Below, piece by piece: positions 11,381 through 22,954 of a stretch of DNA of 64,000 nucleotides; position 1 is the first letter of the stretch; each line of letters opens with the position of its first letter. Source of the DNA: Zygnema cylindricum. Lineage: Eukaryota > Streptophyta > Zygnematophyceae > Zygnematales > Zygnemataceae. The notes under the pieces are model-generated. The model had not been told where the DNA came from and did not search any database. It was given only the letters and a program-made list of their open reading frames with translations. Position numbers and translations under genes: made by a program. The stretch covers positions 211,326-275,325 of the forward strand of contig JBBHKE010002841.1 in NCBI GenBank assembly GCA_037447655.1. Direction: 5' to 3'.

Positions 11381-12515
11381 GTCAGTTTCTCCATGAGTGA
11401 GTAGAGAGAGGTTTGTAAATGATATGAATGTAGTCAGAATCAGTGACCAGAACTAGCCGGATATCATAGGAGTAGAGACGAGAGAGAGATATTTTTTGAG
11501 CTCAAAATTGCCCGCTTCATATTTTTTAATTGAAAATAGATGGAAGGGTGAAATTCTTTTCTTAGAAAAAAAAAAAAAAAAAGAGTGGAAACGAAAAAAC
11601 GTACTGTACAAACACATAAGGTACTTGTACAAGACAAAAAAAGTATCCAATGTCATCATAATAGTGGCGTGGGCTCAAAAAAAAGAAAAAGACCCAAACT
11701 CTGGCTTCACTCCATAATGAAATGCCGACGCTGCGGCTGCCTGTTTGACCGAGTTTGATTGTGTTTGACCATGTTTGACGATGTTTGACCATGTTTGACC
11801 GTGTTTGACAAGGTTTGACTAGAACTTCTATACAGTAACATTACCGCTTCAGCTTCATCTTCAACCTTTTTGCATCCGATTTCTACCAATCCATGTACAA
11901 AAACCCAACAAACAACTTATTTGTCACTTTTCCAAATTTTTAGATCTCCACTAATTTCTACATGCAAAAAGATACAAAAAGATATGAATTCAAGACCGGA
12001 GAACTTGGCAAGTGAAATAAATAACATAAACCTCAATGAGAAAAAAAAACCTTTCCTCATCCCCCCTATGACGGAATTCAAAGAACATACAAAAAGTATT
12101 GAAGGACCGACATTTTTCTCTTTAATGCATAAAGTTTAGCAAAAACAAAAATAGATTGAGATGGTAAACCATCACGACTTCGGAAAAAAAAAACATAAAC
12201 CGTGAAAACAAATTTATAGAGATGATAATTGCGCCGTCATCAAACTCATCTTTCCAACGGATGTCGACCAGTCGACAAAAGCTTTGAAATTGAGGTAAAC
12301 AACTGAGAAAAAAATGAAGTAAAGAACGAGGTCTAAGAAAAACCAAGAAATTTTGTTGAAAAAAGAGAGAGAGGGAGAAAGAGACAAGAGGGAAGGCGGG
12401 AGGATGGGAAGAGGTAGGAAGTGAAGGTGTTTGAAAACCCGTCCAAAAAATCTTGCTCTTCAAAAGGTTATTAAAAATATATGTTATTCATAAAACATGT
12501 CACGTGCATGATTAG
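11380..12515. repeat. Unit D: partial 7-kb unit (right arm only)
   Basis: This aligns with 25,590-26,740 in unit A and 37,670-38,740 in unit B. In order it has the AGTAGATAGAGG-like lead-in, the poly-A/AAGAGTGGAAA segment, the ACTCCATAAT block, the 10-bp TGTTTGACCG minisatellite (11,740-11,822), the exon-like block, then a GA-rich stretch at 12,361-12,420. The rest of the unit to the left is absent, and the unit start (CACAGCCG) follows directly. On the minus strand it retains FCRLVDIRWKDEFDDG and GLVEIGCKKVEDEAEAV. Confidence 0.65.
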
Positions 12516-12930
12516 ACTTCACAGCCGCAGAAAGCACTATACCATACAACTTTCGCATGAAGCTTGCACTGAAGAATTTTGAATTCACAACTTTTTTAAT
12601 ACAATGCGCCGTTTCGTACCATTTTTGGCAGTTAATTACTCTTTGAAATTTTTCGTGCATTTTTTTGGTACTGTACTGAACCTTGCGTTTTTCGCGCTAC
12701 GGACAAAGTGTGAGACTTTTACGTTAGACGTCCACACTCATTTCGTTTGACGACGCGCCGTGCCGCGCGGACGTTGTGTGTATAAATGTATTTAGGATTT
12801 TTTCTCATTTGTTTTTTTTTTTTTTTAAACAAAAAAACACAACCAACAACCCTATGACCCTAAAATCGCAAGGAACCTTGTAGTACTTTACAAAGTGTGG
12901 GACTAACGCATTTTTTGAATTTGTGTCCCT
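12516..12930. repeat. Unit A, first part (left of copia)
   Basis: CTTCACAGCCGCAGAAAGCA, the GAAGCTTGC block and GCGCCGTTTCGTACCATTTTTGGCAGTT match the starts of units B (about 32,326) and C (about 39,975). The copia element at 12,931 then interrupts the unit, which resumes after 18,926 at CAAACTTCTCTCCTAACCATC. Confidence 0.6.
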
Positions 12931-13965
12931 TGCAATTCTGTGTCCTCCATTGGACTACAGAATATTGGAAGCCTCTAGATAGTTACTAGCTAACCCACTT
13001 TCAATGGCAACCACTGCTACCCAAGCAAAGACGTAGACCATCTGACTACACCCTTGTGCAGCTAGGACTCCCCTGAGTCCAAAAGAAAAAAAATCTCTGA
13101 AAACGCCCAACCATGCCATAAGTTATGGGGTGGCAAAGATGCCTATTTTATACAAACCCTCAAGGGGAGAGGTAACTATACAAAAAACACTAAGTCTTGA
13201 TTCCCTCTAATAACTCATATCTACTGAAGTACGAACCAATTATATTGCCGTACAATTCCACAAAAGGCTACAGCCGATGTACCTTTTGTACGACAAATGT
13301 ACAACAAGGCTATTACGTGGACGCGTGCCCTCTTTTTACTTGTCAGTAGGTTCCTCGGAATTCCCGCGACCAAATGTGATCTCTCCATGTGGCGCTAGGT
13401 CATGCCATGTCACAAAAATCAAAAGTGACCACTCCGAGATTTTGGCGATGATGTGTGCCGTTGGATTTGAATCAAAATGCAATCTCATCCGTTATAAATA
13501 CTTGCGCGACATTTGTTTCGTTGTCGAAACGAAATGCGCGATATCCGTTTCGCAATAGTATCGTACTTCGTACTTTATAAAACTGTATTTATGCATGCTG
13601 TATACAGTTCAAGTTTAATGAATTTGTTCCTTCCTAAATAAATATATATCTAACACATACTACAGCATTTAGCATTGATCCTAGTCTAATAGGATAAAGC
13701 TGACGGCTATCGGCCAACTTGACGAACGGCAGGTACCCGGATCAAATCCCGTGTCCGTCAGATATATTTTTAGTAACCTACTAAAAATAAGTGTTTGTTG
13801 AACTAAGGCAGCCATGGATCAACCACCATCTCTATCCTTGAGTGACTACAACAAGTATGGGGGTTAGAGAAAGGAGGTGGAGGCAGGTTGTCCGTCCTTT
13901 TATTTTCCTTTTATACTAACATATTTAAACCTAGAAAATACTCTAAACATCTATTAATTTTAACA
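12931..13965 (-). repeat. Copia 3' LTR
   Basis: This is a 1,035-bp LTR, downstream in element orientation, matching 17,903-18,926 along its length. Both LTRs keep a 62-nt segment with CTGACGG near one end and CCGTCAG (left copy) at the other, and AATAAATATATAT-type AT-rich motifs. An antisense 93-codon open frame (13,277-13,558) is retained in both LTRs. Confidence 0.9.
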
Positions 13966-13978
13966 CTCCCTTTATTTT

Positions 13979-14771
13979 CTAGTCTAGTTTTACCTTCAAT
14001 TTTAGTCCACATTTTTCTCTACAATATTTCAATTGAGGAGAGTGCAATGGTTTTGTCATCATATCAGCCACCATTTCCTCATCAGATCTATATACAAGAT
14101 TCACAATTTTATTCTCAACTTTTTCCCGCACAAAACTCAATCTTATGTCCATATGCTTAGCTTTAAAATGGTGTCTTGGATTAGCTGCAATCCCAATGGC
14201 AGCTTGATTATCACAAAACACTTCATGCACTCCCTCCTTCATATACCCCAGTTTTTGCAGCAAGGACTTGACCCACAACCAGGTACTCAGCCTCTATAGT
14301 AGACAGAGCAACCACCTTTTGTTGCTTACTGCTCCAACAACATGCACGTTCCGCAACATACAACACATACCCAGAAGTGCATCTTCTCATAGGTGCGTCC
14401 CCATAAATAGCATCACTCCAAGTAGTGATGTGAGTGTGCTCCCTTCCCAAATGCAACGATAACTCTCTGGTTCCCACCAGATATCTCATGACTCTCTTCG
14501 CTGCCTCCCACTCTCTCTTCGTAGGATCAGTAAGACTCCTACTGAGTACTCTAACTGTTGCCGCTATGTCCGGCCTGGTACAGTTCATAAAATAGATTAA
14601 ACTTCCTATGACGTGTCTATAAGGGATAGACTTTATAAACTCTCTCTCCTCTGGACTCATCTGATCATCTAAGATCATCAGTCCTCCTTCTACACTCCCA
14701 TCAATTACTTTTTTCAAGTCCATGGGAGTGGTACAACTGTTAGCATTTTCCATCTGTAATTTCTCAAGCAT
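13979..14771 (-). pseudogene. Copia RNase H remnant
   Basis: Two overlapping frames (14,771-14,223 and 14,278-13,979) cover the end of the polymerase and the RNase H domain. They include PYRHVIGSLIYFMNCTRPDI, WSDAIYGDAPMRRCTSGYVL (the catalytic Asp region), VALSTIEAEY (catalytic Glu) and VFCDNQAAIGIAANPRHH (third Asp). A frameshift near 14,250-14,278 splits the domain. The order and spacing match plant-type copia RNase H. Confidence 0.92.
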
Positions 14772-14849
14772 ATTACCTATTGCTTCTTTCTGAGTTAGTC
14801 TGATAATCTACTTCCCCCTATCTCTCTCCATTTGAATCCACAAAATATA

Positions 14850-15514
14850 TCTTCCCTCCCCTAATTCTTCATATCAAATTTGTTTCTAAGATCTTTCTTT
14901 AACTTATTGATTTTTTCCAAAGATTTACTCAACAGAAGCAAATCATCCACATAAATTGCAATAAAAATGACACCATTCTCATCTTCAAACATATAGATAG
15001 AATGGTCAGAGCTGATCCGGATATATCCTTAACCGGTGAGAAACTCATCTAGTTTCTTATTCCACTGTCAAGGAGCCTGCTTCAGTCCATATAAAGACTT
15101 TATGAGCACTTTGCTCTCTTATCCTTTTTCCACGAACCCCTCGGGTTGCCTCATGAAAATTTCTTCCTCTAACTCACCATTAAGAAAAGCAGTCTTAATG
15201 TCCATGTGGTGTATTTCCATGTCTTCCGCTGCTGCCAGACTAAGGAGAATCCTTACTGATGGGAACCGAACAAGTGGAGCAAAGGTCTCCTCATAGTCAA
15301 TTCCCTCCTTTTGGGTGAACCCTTTCGCTACCAATCGAGCCTTATATCTCTCAATGGTATTATCTAGGTTCACTTTTAGTTTAAATACCCATTTACACCC
15401 AATAAGTTTTATGTCTGGAGGACAATCCACTAGTTCCCAAGTATTTGCTTCCATGATGGAGGCCATCTCATCATTTAAGGCTCTAATCCATTTTTCTTTC
15501 TCATGACTATTCAC
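14850..15514 (-). pseudogene. Copia reverse transcriptase remnant
   Basis: The frame 15,514-15,119 carries WELVDCPPDIKLIGCKWVFK, RLVAKGFTQKEGIDYEETFA and MDIKTAFLNGELEEEIFM, the first half of the RVT_2 domain of copia elements, including the first catalytic Asp (MDIKTAFLNG). The second catalytic motif, IYVDDLLLLS, is still readable at about 14,927-14,956 on the minus strand, in another open segment. Between the two lie stops. This is the best-preserved part of the element and fixes its Ty1/copia class. Confidence 0.93.
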
Positions 15515-15799
15515 TCCCTCCGAGTAAGACTGAGGCTCATCTGGGTGAGATAGATTAGTTACTTTATGAACGACCTATTTTTCCTATATCCTATTGGTGC
15601 TCTTTCTCCCTCCCTCAAACTCTGAAGCTGGAATGGATGGAAGTCTTAGATTTCTCCTCACCGTCTCATCCGCTCCCCTGTCCACAGAAGCCAGTTCAGG
15701 TTCCACGTCTTCTATCTCCTCGAAGTCTATAGGGGTATGTGAGGTGTCCGGTGAGTTCTGCGTATCTCGTTGAATCTGCAATCACGCTTTTGCCCAAAA

Positions 15800-16558
15800 T
15801 CTCTTTCCTATTTTCTTGTCAGCCAACATACTGCATGCACTATCTCGTAGTGTTCGATTCAACCTCTCAACTACCCCATTTTGTTCCGGGTTATATGGTA
15901 CAGTTTTTTGGTACAGCACTCCCTCATCTCTCAGGTATTCCTCAAACTAGTTAGAGGTATATTCCCCCCCATTATCACTCTTTATCCTCTTAATGGGGGT
16001 TTCATGCAACTTCTCACTCTAGGCTTTATATTCTTTGAAGTAAGTTGATGCTTCAGACTTTGTTTTTAGAAAGTAGACTCTAGAGTATCTAAACTAGTCA
16101 TCGCTTATTGTCATCATAAACCCAATTTCTCAGTGACTGCGACAAGTTTGAGATTTGGAGAGAGAAGTTAGAGGTAGACTGCCTCGGCTTCTTTCTATAT
16201 TTCTATTTAGACCTAGAAAATACTAATAAAACCATTAGTTTCTACAAAGTCTGTGAGCCTTACCTTGAGCACAGCCACTACAATCATCCATCGTTTCATT
16301 ATCCGCAAACTGAATGCCTTCTACTACCCCAAGCTTTTTCATTTCCCTCAACCTATCAAAATGCACATGTCCCAACCGCTTATGCCAAATCATCAACTTA
16401 GGAACACCAACATAGTAAGCATTCTTCTTTTCATTACTTAGGTTCAGCCTAAACATTCCTTGGATACCTTTGTCTGCCGTGAAGTAAACTTCATCCCCAT
16501 ACTTAGTTGTAAAGACACCCTTTCTAGTAAAGGTATCAAACTCTTTGTCATCTAACAC
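15800..16558 (-). pseudogene. Copia integrase remnant
   Basis: The pre-integrase zinc-binding part (16,558-16,235) has WHKRLGHVHFDRLREMKKLG and CSGCAQGKAH, giving the HHCC set. The core follows with stops. KSDNGGEYTS near 15,970 is the second catalytic Asp region, and YNPEQNGVVERLNRTLRD near 15,870 holds the catalytic Glu. The family inserts cDNA into the host genome. The stop between SDNGGEY and the Glu motif, and others upstream, inactivate it. Confidence 0.85.
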
Positions 16559-16705
16559 AGACGTAGAGACAAGATTTTTACTCAGCTAAGGAATGTAGAG
16601 TACATTTGACAATGTAAGTATAGAAATCTTACCCTCCACTAAGACTTTCAGATCTACTGATCCCACTAGATCTATGGTAACCACTCTCCCATTCCCATAC
16701 TCTAT

Positions 16706-17050
16706 CTATACACTAGGTATCTTTCTTAGCTTAGTGAAGATTTCCTTATCACGACACATATGCATGGATGCACCTGAGTCGATGATCCATCCTTCCTGTG
16801 GAGCTTCCCGAATTGCTCCAAGGGGACACTTCTGTCTCCGAGGGATCTCTTTCTCCTCCAGACTCTCGTCAAGAAGAAGCTCCCCATCCTCCTCATAAGA
16901 CTCATCTTCGGTTTCTCCTGTCACTTTTGTAACCACAAGTGCCTTTTTCTTCCCTCCAGAAGAACCCCCTCCACGGCTCTCTTGGAGACTGATATTCGAT
17001 AGTTTGACACAATCTTCGATGAAGGGTCCCGGCTTTTTGCAAAAATGCAA
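16706..17050 (-). pseudogene. Copia zinc knuckle and protease remnant
   Basis: The frame starts with a degraded zinc knuckle (HFCKKPGPFIEDC, where the usual CxxCxxxxHxxxxC has lost its His) and an acidic linker. It then reaches GWIIDSGASMHMCRD near 16,795, the DSGA active-site motif of copia aspartic protease. The family enzyme processes the Gag-Pol polyprotein. The knuckle loss and the downstream stop show it is inactive. Confidence 0.82.
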
Positions 17051-17247
17051 AGACCCTTTGGGGGCCTTGGTCCTCTAGAATGATCTCTTTCCCCTTTGTA
17101 CAGTTTCTTCAAGTCCTTCCCTCATCAGTCCCCTCCTACTGTTACAGCTTGAATGCTCTTTCCTCCTCTCCTAATCTCCATTGTGTTTTCCTGCACAAGT
17201 ATCATCTTAACCACTGTGATCCATTTCCATTAACTATCAGGCATTTC

Positions 17248-17922
17248 CTATAATAGGTACACTATGTTCTCATACTCATCTGGTAACTTCATGATAAGGG
17301 TGTTAACTTTCATTTTCATTCTACCTGTCCACCCGGCACTTTCCACCTCTATATACAAACAAGAATGATCATTACAGTAATCTAACATCTTTCCTCCTTT
17401 GTAAGTGTAACTCACTATCTTTTGCTCAGCCAATTGGAGCTCTTGAATAGTTCCAGCTCTATGAATCTCCACCAAACTCACCCACAACTCCTCGGTCTTG
17501 TAAATGTGAAGATGAAGGGTGGCCAAAGCTTGAGTTAGGTGCCTCAGAAATGAAGTTCTTGGCAACCATGTTTACATCCTCCCACATTTGAGTATCGTTC
17601 TCCGCGGTCTTCACGGTCGCCATTCCCGCTAATGTGGCAATAGGAGTGAGGGGTGTCTCCTTCCCTTTCCCCTTTCTGGACACACTTCTGTCCACATCAT
17701 CTGCCTCCTCCGCTGAGGTAGCCGTTGCTCAAAGAAACCTTACTCCTCCAAATCCTTTGGAGTTCTTGAAGGTGGACGTTTCACTTGTCCACTAACGATA
17801 CCCCAGTATCGTTTTTCCCACAAAGCTCCCATCATCATGGCTTCCCAATAGATGAACCCAGATCTATTGAAGATGGGCACCCTAGAAGGTGGGCCCATAT
17901 CTTGCAATTGTGTGTCATCCAT
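17248..17922 (-). pseudogene. Copia gag remnant
   Basis: Fragments run 17,922-17,740, 17,695-17,459 and 17,565-17,248, in different frames or separated by stops. The N-terminal part has FNRSGFIYWEAMMMGALWEK, the Trp-containing start of copia capsid proteins. The later part has LAEQKIVSYTYKGGKMLDYC and LIMKLPDEYENIVYLL, matching the UBN2-type gag pattern (L..G..v.eY, then a LP.eY motif). In life it would assemble the virus-like particle. It is broken by at least one stop and one frameshift. Confidence 0.8.
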
Positions 17923-18926
17923 TGGACTACAGAATACAAGAAGCCTTTTACTAACCCACTTTCAATGGCAACCAGTGCTACCCTAGCACACAAGCAGACA
18001 ATCAGACTACACCTTTGTGCAGCCTGGACCCCCTTGAGTCCGTATGAAAAATAATCTTTGAAAACGCCCAACCCAGCGATAAGTTATGGGGTGGCAAAGA
18101 TGCCTATTTTATACAGACCCTCAAGGGGAGAGGTGGCTGTACCAAAAACACTAAGTCTTGATTCCCTCTAATAACTCCTATCGACTAAAGTACGGACCAA
18201 TTATATTGTTGTACTGTACCACAAAAAGCTACAGCCGATGTACCTTTTGTACGACAAGTGTACAACAAGGCTATTACGAGGACGCGTGCCCTTCTTTTAC
18301 TCGTCCGTAGGTTCCTCGGAATTCCCGCAACCAAATGTGATCTCTCCATGTGGCGCTAGGTCATGCCATGTCACAAAAGGCCAAAATGACTACTCCGAGA
18401 TTTCGGCGATGATGTGCGCCGTTGGATTTGAATCGAAATGCAATCTCAGCTGTTATAAATACTTGCGCGACATTTGTGTCGCCGTCGAAACAAAATGCGC
18501 GATATCTGTTTCGCAATAGTATTGTACTTCGTACTTTATAAAACTGTATTTATGCATGTCGTATACAGTTTCAGTTAAATGAATTTGTTCCTTCCTAAAT
18601 AAATATATATCTAGCACATACTAAAGCATTTAGCATTGATCCTAGCCTAATAGGATAAAGCTGACAGCTATCAGCCAACTTGACGAACGGCAGGTACAGA
18701 GAGCAAATCCCGGGTCCGTCATATATATTTTTAGTAACTTACTTAAAATAACTGCTTGTTGAACTAAGGTAGCTATGGATCAACCACCCTCTCTATCCTT
18801 TAGTGATTACAACAAGGATGGGGGCTAGAAGGAGGAGGTGGAGGCAGGTTGTTCGTCCTTTTCTTTTCCTTTAATACTAACATATTTAATCCTAGAAAAT
18901 GCTTTAGAAATTTATTAATTTCAACA
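17903..18926 (-). repeat. Copia 5' LTR
   Basis: This is a 1,024-bp LTR, upstream in element orientation, starting TGTTGAAATT at 18,926 and ending TTGCA at 17,903. The first ATG of the gag frame (17,922) falls 20 nt inside the LTR; a second in-frame ATG lies just outside at 17,898. No standard initiator-tRNA primer site (TGGTATCAGAGC type) is visible immediately after the LTR. Confidence 0.9.
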
Positions 18927-19440
18927 CCCCTATGTCCACATGAACCACACCGCGGGCCAACTCGTATCAACCTAGTCTGGACCCTTATATCCCCCTCTTT
19001 TCCAAACTTCTCTCCTAACCATCATCCTAACCCTAATCGCAGACAATACTTCTACCCGGAACTCGATAGATTTATCTTTGTCCCCTTTTCCAAACATTTG
19101 CCCACAAATCTTTATTCCAAGGGAAAATGTCCATTATAAAGGAGAGCCGATCGTCAGGCTCGTCGGATATAGAAATGATAATTGGGAATTGTTAAGCTTG
19201 TTGGATGAAATAATGATAACTGAAAATACAGGTTATCAATTTGTTACAGCCCTTTCCAACATATTAGATGCAGCCTTGTGTATATGCAGGTGAACAATTG
19301 AGCAATGATGAAAATTTAAATAAAAGTGATCACAAAATAAAACGTGAAATTTTTTGTAACATGGTCACCTACATGTTTTGCGCTGTCATCGTCGTTTTCT
19401 AAAACAACACGCGTGACACTTTTCTTGTTTATTGTTTGTT

Positions 19441-21325
19441 AAGGCACTTTCCCATGTTACCGAAACTTTAGTCTTATAACTTTGTTTTTCGCGAAGATTA
19501 TCTGTACAACTGTCAGACTATTTGTATTCAAAGGAATGAAATCGTTACTTTAGGTTGTGACGAATGTAGACGTGGGTGTAATTTGTGACGGTTGTAGACG
19601 ACTACAAAACTCGCGACAATTGATGACGTTTACAAAATACTGACGGTTGTAGACATGTAGCCACTTGTGACATTGTTGATGTTTAGGAATTGTGACATGT
19701 TGACGTCATGCTCAAATTATGACAGCGTCATTGTCACAAGTTCTAAAATATTCTGCCATGGTTTCTTGATTTTGTTCTTTAGTGTTTTCTCACTCTACTT
19801 GCCATCAAAATACGCCCAAAGATAGTAAAAATAAATCGTTTTTAGAGATCTTTCATTTCATACCATTAATGACATTTTTCATTGCAAGAATTGTGAGATA
19901 AACGCGATAGTGGGAGAGGGAGAGAGAGAGGACTTCGCTTTTGCTTTCACGGACTTCGCTTTTGCGAAATGGCGTCCGCTGGTAAAGCCCCCCTCCATGG
20001 CCCCTGTACGGAAAAAAGCGCACAAAAAAAGTCACGCACAGGATGGAAACGTGCAGTGGATATTTTTTTTGGTATTGCGCGCACAAAAATTGTCAAGAAA
20101 TTCTGCGACAGCATTTGTCTATTGGCTCACCTCATGGAACTTTATTTAAAATTACTTCGCGAGGTGATTTTATATAAAGTTTGAAGATGAGCTGGAATGA
20201 TGCAAAAGTGGGTCGAAACGCGCTAGACGACAATCTACATATAAAGTTTCAATGTAACGCAACTTGTCCGATGGTAATTTTAATTTTTTGGTACGGCTGC
20301 AAATTCTCACGTTTTTTTCTAAGTTATGGAGGAAAGCGACAAAAATAACTGGAACTTTAGTACATTGGAAAGTGCCCTTAGGATGTGTGCCCATGTGATC
20401 GAAACTTCAAAATATTATGTTGGATTTTAGCGCAAATTTTCCGGTGTACGTTTTAAAGTGTTCTTATGTGAATCATTACTTGCGCCTTCATCACTTCAAA
20501 TATGTGACAATTGTAGACGTCTACAAAATGTGCGGCAGTCTAAGATAGTACAAAACGAAATGTAGACGACTACCAAACTTCTTAAACTTAGTGACGGCGA
20601 CGGTTGTAGACGTCGAGTTTATGTGACATTGTAGATGTTTAGGGTTTTGTGACATTGCGAAGTCATGCTCCCCTGTGATGTCATTAGTACGTAGATTTTC
20701 CGCCATGGCTTCCCAATTTCTTTTTCTTAATCTTTAATCATGCCATCAAACTAAGTCCAAAATATTCAAAAAGAAGAAAAAATCTTTCATTTGATATGAC
20801 TATTGCTGCATTTCATTTAGAAAGGAGAGAAAAGGGAGCTGTCGAGTGAGAAAGAGGGGAGAGACGAGGATGACGTAAACTTTTGCAAAGGACCCATGAA
20901 TGAAAGTGGAGGTTCGAGACCCCAACGAATATTTTTCCATACATGATTACATGCTTGTCATTTTCGTACTTACATGCGCGTGACGAGCAGGGAAAAAAAT
21001 AGCGTGTACTCTCCCTTGCTCAAAAAAATTTGAAGACGTTTCACGCGTGCAATACCGTTTTTCTATTCGTCAATACGGTATAATTATAATTAAAGTCAGG
21101 TCGCGATTTGATTTCAGTACAAGTGTGAAGATGAGCTGGCGTGACGTGTAAGTGGGCCGAAATGATAATAACGCCAAATTGAAATACTCTACAAGTTTCA
21201 AGATGACGCAAAATGTACTTTAGTTGTTGCCCATTTTTCGTACGGAATAAGATTTTCTCGTTGCAAGTCCCATTTTTTGTGAAAACGACGGGAAAAAACC
21301 CTTACTTCAACACATGGGCACACAC
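19441..21325. mobile_element. Tandem pair of ~0.94-kb TIR-bounded repeats
   Basis: Units B and C run straight across this point, so the ~1.9 kb is an insertion in unit A. It contains two direct copies, about 19,441-20,386 and 20,387-21,325. Both have degenerate GTGACGGTTGTAGACGT repeats, then GACATTG..GATGTTTAGG, GCCATGG.TTC, a GA-rich patch, and GATGAGCTGG.TGA. Ends are inverted: AAGGCACTTTCCCATGTTAC against the complement of TACATTGGAAAGTGCCCTTA in copy 1, and GTGTGCCCATGTG against CACATGGGCACAC in copy 2. There is no transposase. It is probably a non-autonomous DNA element that landed or duplicated in tandem. Confidence 0.6.
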
Positions 21326-21956
21326 CCGTATTTTGTGAGGTTTTAAATTTAATTTCCTCCCTTCGATCGGGCGACGTGATGTAAACTCCGAATATTTCGG
21401 AAACTCCTAATATTCGGAAACTCCTAATATTTCGGGAAACTCCTAATATTTCGGGATTATAAACGACAAAAAAAATTGGACGCTTTCCACATGCGTAACT
21501 GTTGTTGGTCACGTTTCTAACGAAAAACGAGGTGTGCCATTCCGCGTGTGACGGCGCTGTCACACCTGTCCATGTTACCAAACACCGTTTTGAACGAGTA
21601 CATAACGTATGGTACATTGTACCGTATCTTCGTACATTATATTCTGTACGGAGCATTCCGGTTTGATTTGGTGAAGCTTGTGACTTGTACATCACCAGAA
21701 AACGACATGTTTCCCACTCTTCTCCAAGATCACGTTTTTGCGCAAACGAAAGGCTCTCCGTTACAATGGACATTTGCCCTAACCCTAATTGTAAAACTCT
21801 AATCGACACCTTCATTCTAAACCATGACCGTGAGCCTAACCCTAACTTTAACATTCGACTAGTTCTAAGTGTAGTCTCTCAACTCTTAACCTTAGACTGA
21901 ACTCTAAGACTAGTCTAAACTATTGCCTCTTTATATGTCATTTAATCGTAACCCTA

Positions 21957-21983
21957 GTCGTAACCCTAACCCTAACCCTAACC
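21957..21983. repeat. Interstitial telomere-like repeat, unit A
   Basis: There are several copies of CCCTAA (TTAGGG on the other strand), flanked by degenerate CTAACCCTAACTTTAAC sequence. The same position in unit B is greatly expanded and in unit C almost absent. Confidence 0.75.
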
Positions 21984-22682
21984 TTCTCTATTGTCTAACT
22001 CATGTTTTTGTCGCAACCTTATTTTAATCTGGCTTTCAGCTCAATCGAGAATCTTTGTCAAACTCTTGCTTCACTCCCGCTGTAAGGAACTTCACTTTAG
22101 TGAAGTGAATATCCCTCTTAGATTTTTTTGTTGTTATTTCATGTTCAGATTTTCCTACCTTGAGAAGTAAAGTTATAGTCAATGGTACAATAATGTTGAC
22201 AAGATCCATTCTTCTAAATCGATGTTTTTCCAAACATCAATGATTGGGAGTGGATCGGTTAAAGTGGATTTTAAAGTGGATCTTAACCTTAATATGATTT
22301 CCAAAAGGCATAATACCAGAGCTATCTATGGCTAAACAAATCTCTTAGTAGTGAAAAGTCAATCAATAATGCAATGATGCACATGCTTTTCATGTAGGCC
22401 CGACAACCGTCACTTCCAATCCGAATGGAGCGACAAATCCCTCCACCGGAATTAGTGTGGGAGAATCATAGGGTGGAGGAGGAGAGGAGGGAGTATCATG
22501 TGAGGGATGATACTATGAGGGAGCTTCCTTCCCCATTCGGGGAGAGCAGTAAAGTGGTGAGGCCTAGTCTTGTTAAAAAAAAATTCCCGTGAATTTTTGT
22601 CGTCAATTTGTAATTCACATGTTGAAGAGTAATAAAATTTGCCCTTTTTTTAGGTCATAATGTTATTTTTCCTTTTCTTAAA

Positions 22683-22803
22683 AGAGAAAGAAAGAGAGGG
22701 AGGGGAGGATGAGGGTGAGGCGGTGAGGTGGCGAGGGAGAGGGAGGGGGAGGGGGAGGAGAGGGGGGAGGAGGAGGGGGAGGGAGAGGGCGATTGAGAGA
22801 GCC
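22683..22803. repeat. GA/G-rich tract, unit A
   Basis: This is a purine run of GAGGGAGGGGGAGG words. Equivalent tracts lie at 34,964-35,020 (unit B) and 41,938-42,085 (unit C), with different lengths and composition. Confidence 0.85.
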
Positions 22804-22954
22804 GAATACGACCTTGTTGGTGTGACATTTTTTCATAATGTAGAATCAAAAGTTTGTTTCACAGTGACTTTAATTTCATCATGATACTTTGACTTTTCTT
22901 TTGACCTTGTTGCTTACCTTGTTTCTTACTTTATTTTTGACTTTTTTTTTTATT

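Larger units (their letters stand above)
12931..18926 (-). mobile_element. Ty1/copia LTR retrotransposon, decayed
   Basis: This is a 5,996-bp element on the minus strand. The two LTRs (12,931-13,965 and 17,903-18,926) begin TGTTGAAATT/TGTTAAAATT on the element strand and end TTGCA. It is flanked by near-matching 5-bp target duplications, TCCCT on the left and CCCCT on the right. A polypurine tract (AAATAAAGGGAG) abuts the 3' LTR. Internal order on the minus strand is gag, zinc knuckle, protease, integrase, reverse transcriptase, RNase H, which is the Ty1/copia order. Stops and frameshifts throughout mean it cannot code a polyprotein. The LTRs differ by many substitutions and indels, so the insertion is not recent. 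It sits inside the start of tandem unit A. Confidence 0.93.

Noticed and set aside
13690-13765. Possible tRNA in the copia LTR (CTGACGG...CCGTCAG with GATCAAATCCC)
   Set aside because: The 7-bp outer pairing is good, but the segment is only 62 nt, has no proper T-stem or anticodon arm, and the pairing is lost in the other LTR without compensation.
21198-21854. 218-codon minus-strand open frame
   Set aside because: It spans the end of the inserted repeat pair and unit A non-coding sequence. The frame is not kept in units B or C and the peptide matches nothing I know.
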